Assembly: GCA_937138395.1 (NCBI GenBank)
Contig: CAKZPB010000098.1
Span: forward strand, 1 to 52,267
Length of the DNA: 52,267 bases
Reading direction: 5' to 3'
Origin: an uncultured Pseudomonadota bacterium
GTDB taxonomy: Bacteria; Pseudomonadota; Gammaproteobacteria; Xanthomonadales; Wenzhouxiangellaceae
In this document: positions 50,140-52,267 of the stretch, piece after piece
Numbering within the stretch: the first letter of the stretch is position 1
How the letters are laid out: each line of letters starts with the position of its first letter
Translations under genes and position numbers: made by a program
The notes under the pieces: generated by a model
The model's database searches: none
What the model saw: only the letters and a program-made list of their open reading frames with translations
Told to the model about the DNA's origin: nothing

Positions 50140-52267
50140 TTATCCACGACGCCAGCGGAAGAACCGCTCGGCCAGCTTCAGCGCCCATTCAGGCTTGTGC
50201 GCTTTCTTCCACTCGCCTGCGGCAAACTTGTTGGCTTCATTCATGGTGGGATAGATATGGATGGTGCCGAGAATCTTGTTCAGGCCCAGGCCATGCTTCA
50301 TGGCCAGCACGAACTCGGCCAGCAACTCACTTGCGTGGTGGCCAACAATGGTTGCGCCGAGGATCTTGTCCTTGCCCGGCGGCGTCAGCACCTTGACGAA
50401 ACCGTGATCATGGCTGTCGGCAATCGCACGGTCCAGGTCGTCAATGCCATAGCGCGTGACTTCCACTTCAATGCCTTGCTCGCGTGCTTCGTCTTCGCTC
50501 AGTCCCACGCGTGCAACCTCGGGATCGGTAAACGTGGCCCATGGAATCACGCGGTAATCAACCTTGAACGACCAGAACGGTGCCAACAGCCCATTCAATG
50601 CTGCAAACCAGGCCTGGTGGGCAGCCACGTGGGTGAACTGATATGGCCCGGCCGCATCCCCGCAGACCAGAATATTCGGGAAGTTGGTGCGCAGAAGTGG
50701 ATCGACAGCAATGGTGCCGCGGTCAGCCAGGCGCACGCCGAGTTCCTCAAGACCAAACCCTTTGACGCGGGACTTGCGACCGAGGGCAATCAAAATCCGG
50801 TCAAATTCAAACTTGACCGTCGACCCGTTGTGTTCACAGACCAGGTGTTTGCCACTGGCATCGGATTCCACTCGAACGGCTTTATGAGCAGTGGCAATCC
50901 TGACGCCGTCTTGCTCGAACTTCTTCTGAACGGCCTCGGCCGCGTCGGCGTCCTCGCGCGGCATCAGTCGTTCGTTCATCTCGACGATCGTGACCTTCGA
51001 GCCCAGCCGCGCAAATGCCTGGGTCAATTCGGCGCCGATCGGGCCACCGCCGAGTACCACGAGTCGTTGAGGGAGATCATCCAGGTTCCAGACGCTATCG
51101 CTGGTCAAGAATTCGACTTGATCCAGGCCTTGTATTGGCGGCACCAGTGGCTCGGCGCCGGTCGATAGCACAATGCTGCGCGCGGTGATGGTTTTGCCGT
51201 TGATTTCCACCGCCCACGGCGAAACCAGCTTGCCTTCGCCCTGAATCACGTCCACGCCCAGGCTTCGGTAGCGTTCGGGCGAGTCATGCGGCTCGATTTT
51301 TTCGATGACGGTTTTTACGCGCTGCAGAATATCTTTCAGATTGAACTCAGCCGACATCTTCGCAATGCCGAAGGTCTCGCTCGCGCGCGCTTCGGCGACC
51401 AGTCGAGCCGTGCGAATCAGCGCCTTCGACGGCACGCAGCCGGTGTTCAGACAGTCGCCGCCCATCTGGTGCTTCTCGATCAAGGCCACTTTGGCTTGAA
51501 CGGTTGCACCAATATATGAGGTTACAAGCCCGGCCGAGCCTGCGCCAATCGCGATCAAGTTGTAGTCAAAAGATTTGGGCTTGTCGTAACCTGCATAGAC
51601 TTTACGGTTCTGGATCCAGCGCAACACCCAGCGCAGGATGATCGGCAGCAGACCCAACAGCACAAACGCGCCGATCAGGCCGGGCGAGAGAATATCGCCG
51701 GTCGATTCGATCTGGCTCAACTGCGTGCCGGCATTCACAAACACAATCGTGGCCGGCAGCATGCCGAGTTGGCTGACCCAGTAGAACGTCCGGGTGCGAA
51801 TCGAGGTCAGTGCCATGACCAGATTGATCACCCAGAACGGAAACACCGGTACCAGCCTTAGCGCCAGCAAATAAAACGCACCGTCTCGTTCCACGCCGCG
51901 ATTGATCGTCTCCAGCCGCTTGCCGAACTTGTTCTGAACCGTATCCTGGAACAGAAACCGCGCGGCCAGAAAAACCAGGGTCGCGCCAATCGAACTGGCA
52001 AATGACACCGCAATCGTACCTGCCACCAGCCCGAACAAGGCACCGCCTGCCAGGGTCAGGATCGCCGCGCCCGGCAACGACAGCGCAGCCATCAGAATAT
52101 AAACCGCCATGTAGCCCAATAGCATCGGCCAGAAATGCTGTTCGGTGAAGGTCAGCAGTTCATCGCGACTTTCACGCAACGCCTCCAGGCTGAAGTACTG
52201 GCCGAGATCAAAATAAAAAAACGCTCCGATCAGGACGGCAATGATCGCAATCAGCAACAGGCGGGTG
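50140..52267 (-). CDS. TVP38/TMEM64 membrane domain fused to a pyridine-nucleotide-disulfide oxidoreductase (5' end outside window)
   Basis: The gene runs off the right edge; a TTG at 52257 is in frame, but the open frame continues to the edge and family members begin with a few more residues. The visible part has about 705 residues. The first 220 hold several membrane spans with LPGAAILTLAGGALFG and LRLVPVFPFWVINL, the DedA-like TVP38 signature. After a linker comes a flavoprotein with FAD motif AIGAGSAGLVTS, redox-active disulfide GGDCLNTGCVPSKAL, NAD motif VLGGGPIGAELTQAFARLG and FAD motif 2 ILVCGDAAG. At the C-terminal active site HIYPTMNEA replaces the usual HxHPT, so the lipoamide-dehydrogenase base is Tyr. 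Substrate unknown; often annotated as mercuric-reductase-like, which the motif does not support. Confidence 0.88.
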   Translation of the reverse strand, partial: TRLLLIAIIAVLIGAFFYFDLGQYFSLEALRESRDELLTFTEQHFWPMLLGYMAVYILMAALSLPGAAILTLAGGALFGLVAGTIAVSFASSIGATLVFLAARFLFQDTVQNKFGKRLETINRGVERDGAFYLLALRLVPVFPFWVINLVMALTSIRTRTFYWVSQLGMLPATIVFVNAGTQLSQIESTGDILSPGLIGAFVLLGLLPIILRWVLRWIQNRKVYAGYDKPKSFDYNLIAIGAGSAGLVTSYIGATVQAKVALIEKHQMGGDCLNTGCVPSKALIRTARLVAEARASETFGIAKMSAEFNLKDILQRVKTVIEKIEPHDSPERYRSLGVDVIQGEGKLVSPWAVEINGKTITARSIVLSTGAEPLVPPIQGLDQVEFLTSDSVWNLDDLPQRLVVLGGGPIGAELTQAFARLGSKVTIVEMNERLMPREDADAAEAVQKKFEQDGVRIATAHKAVRVESDASGKHLVCEHNGSTVKFEFDRILIALGRKSRVKGFGLEELGVRLADRGTIAVDPLLRTNFPNILVCGDAAGPYQFTHVAAHQAWFAALNGLLAPFWSFKVDYRVIPWATFTDPEVARVGLSEDEAREQGIEVEVTRYGIDDLDRAIADSHDHGFVKVLTPPGKDKILGATIVGHHASELLAEFVLAMKHGLGLNKILGTIHIYPTMNEANKFAAGEWKKAHKPEWALKLAERFFRWRRG

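Noticed and set aside
50134-51168. 344-residue plus-strand open frame opposite the oxidoreductase
   Set aside because: The FAD, NAD and disulfide motifs are on the minus strand; the plus frame has none.
50140-52267. Mercury resistance (MerA) assignment of the fusion protein
   Set aside because: No mer genes, no N-terminal heavy-metal domain, no C-terminal vicinal Cys pair, and an altered HxHPT motif.

Overview
The window looks like ordinary chromosome from a gammaproteobacterium, probably near the Xanthomonadales/Chromatiales. The support is an E. coli-like gpmI-envC // yibN-secB-gpsA neighbourhood, the order hisC-aroA-cmk-rpsA-ihfB-lapA-lapB, NfuA, a GspA/GspB pair, a DUF1820 protein, a 180-kDa NAD-glutamate dehydrogenase and a compact NAD kinase. 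This placement rests on gene content and order only. There is no rRNA, prophage, insertion sequence or CRISPR array, and base composition is even except for an AT-richer gene-free stretch around 35.6-36.0 kb.

Layout. 0.5-3.0 kb: thrS and infC (infC starting on AUC), closed by a bidirectional terminator. 3.1-8.2 kb (minus): aa3-type cytochrome c oxidase operon, DUF2244-ctaC-ctaD-small membrane protein-ctaG-ctaE; CtaC carries a fused haem c domain. 8.4-16.9 kb (plus): putA, a GspA-like ATPase, gspB, a rhomboid protease, a DUF1820 protein and an AbgT-family transporter. 17.1-19.8 kb (minus): gpmI and envC. 20.0-33.6 kb (plus): a long colinear run of rhodanese, secB, gpsA, hisC, aroA, cmk, rpsA, ihfB, lapA, lapB, two envelope-polysaccharide genes (WecA/WbpL-like and WbpM-like), an esterase and nfuA. 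33.7-34.3 kb (minus): two small periplasmic cytochromes c. 34.5-43.6 kb: a glutaryl-CoA-dehydrogenase-like gene, a tRNA-Leu pair with an unusual leader, a short-chain acyl-CoA dehydrogenase, the giant NAD-GDH and a NAD kinase that follows it directly. 43.6-50.0 kb: a GT-C-like membrane protein, a GtrB-like glycosyltransferase and a tightly overlapped five-gene minus-strand operon (two unknown proteins, two glycosyltransferase-like proteins, one sterol-desaturase-like hydroxylase). 50.1 kb to the edge: a TVP38/TMEM64-flavoprotein disulfide reductase fusion cut by the window end.

Functionally the window covers aerobic respiration (cox operon, cytochromes c), amino-acid and acyl-CoA oxidation feeding it (PutA, NAD-GDH, acyl-CoA dehydrogenases), translation and nucleoid housekeeping, and envelope construction (EnvC, LapA/LapB, polysaccharide initiation, glycosyltransferases).

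The strongest candidate for something undescribed is the 5' leader of the tRNA-Leu(CAG)-tRNA-Leu(UAG) unit. A clear promoter begins a roughly 77-nt RNA made of two stem-loops with matching C-rich loops. The second stem-loop plus a U-run has the form of an intrinsic terminator, and it ends 1-2 nt before the mature tRNA. This could be a C-rich-loop small RNA, a tRNA attenuator, or a small RNA released by RNase P. Secondary candidates are a terminator-like element in the rpsA leader, the five-gene glycosyltransferase/hydroxylase operon and the TVP38-oxidoreductase fusion.
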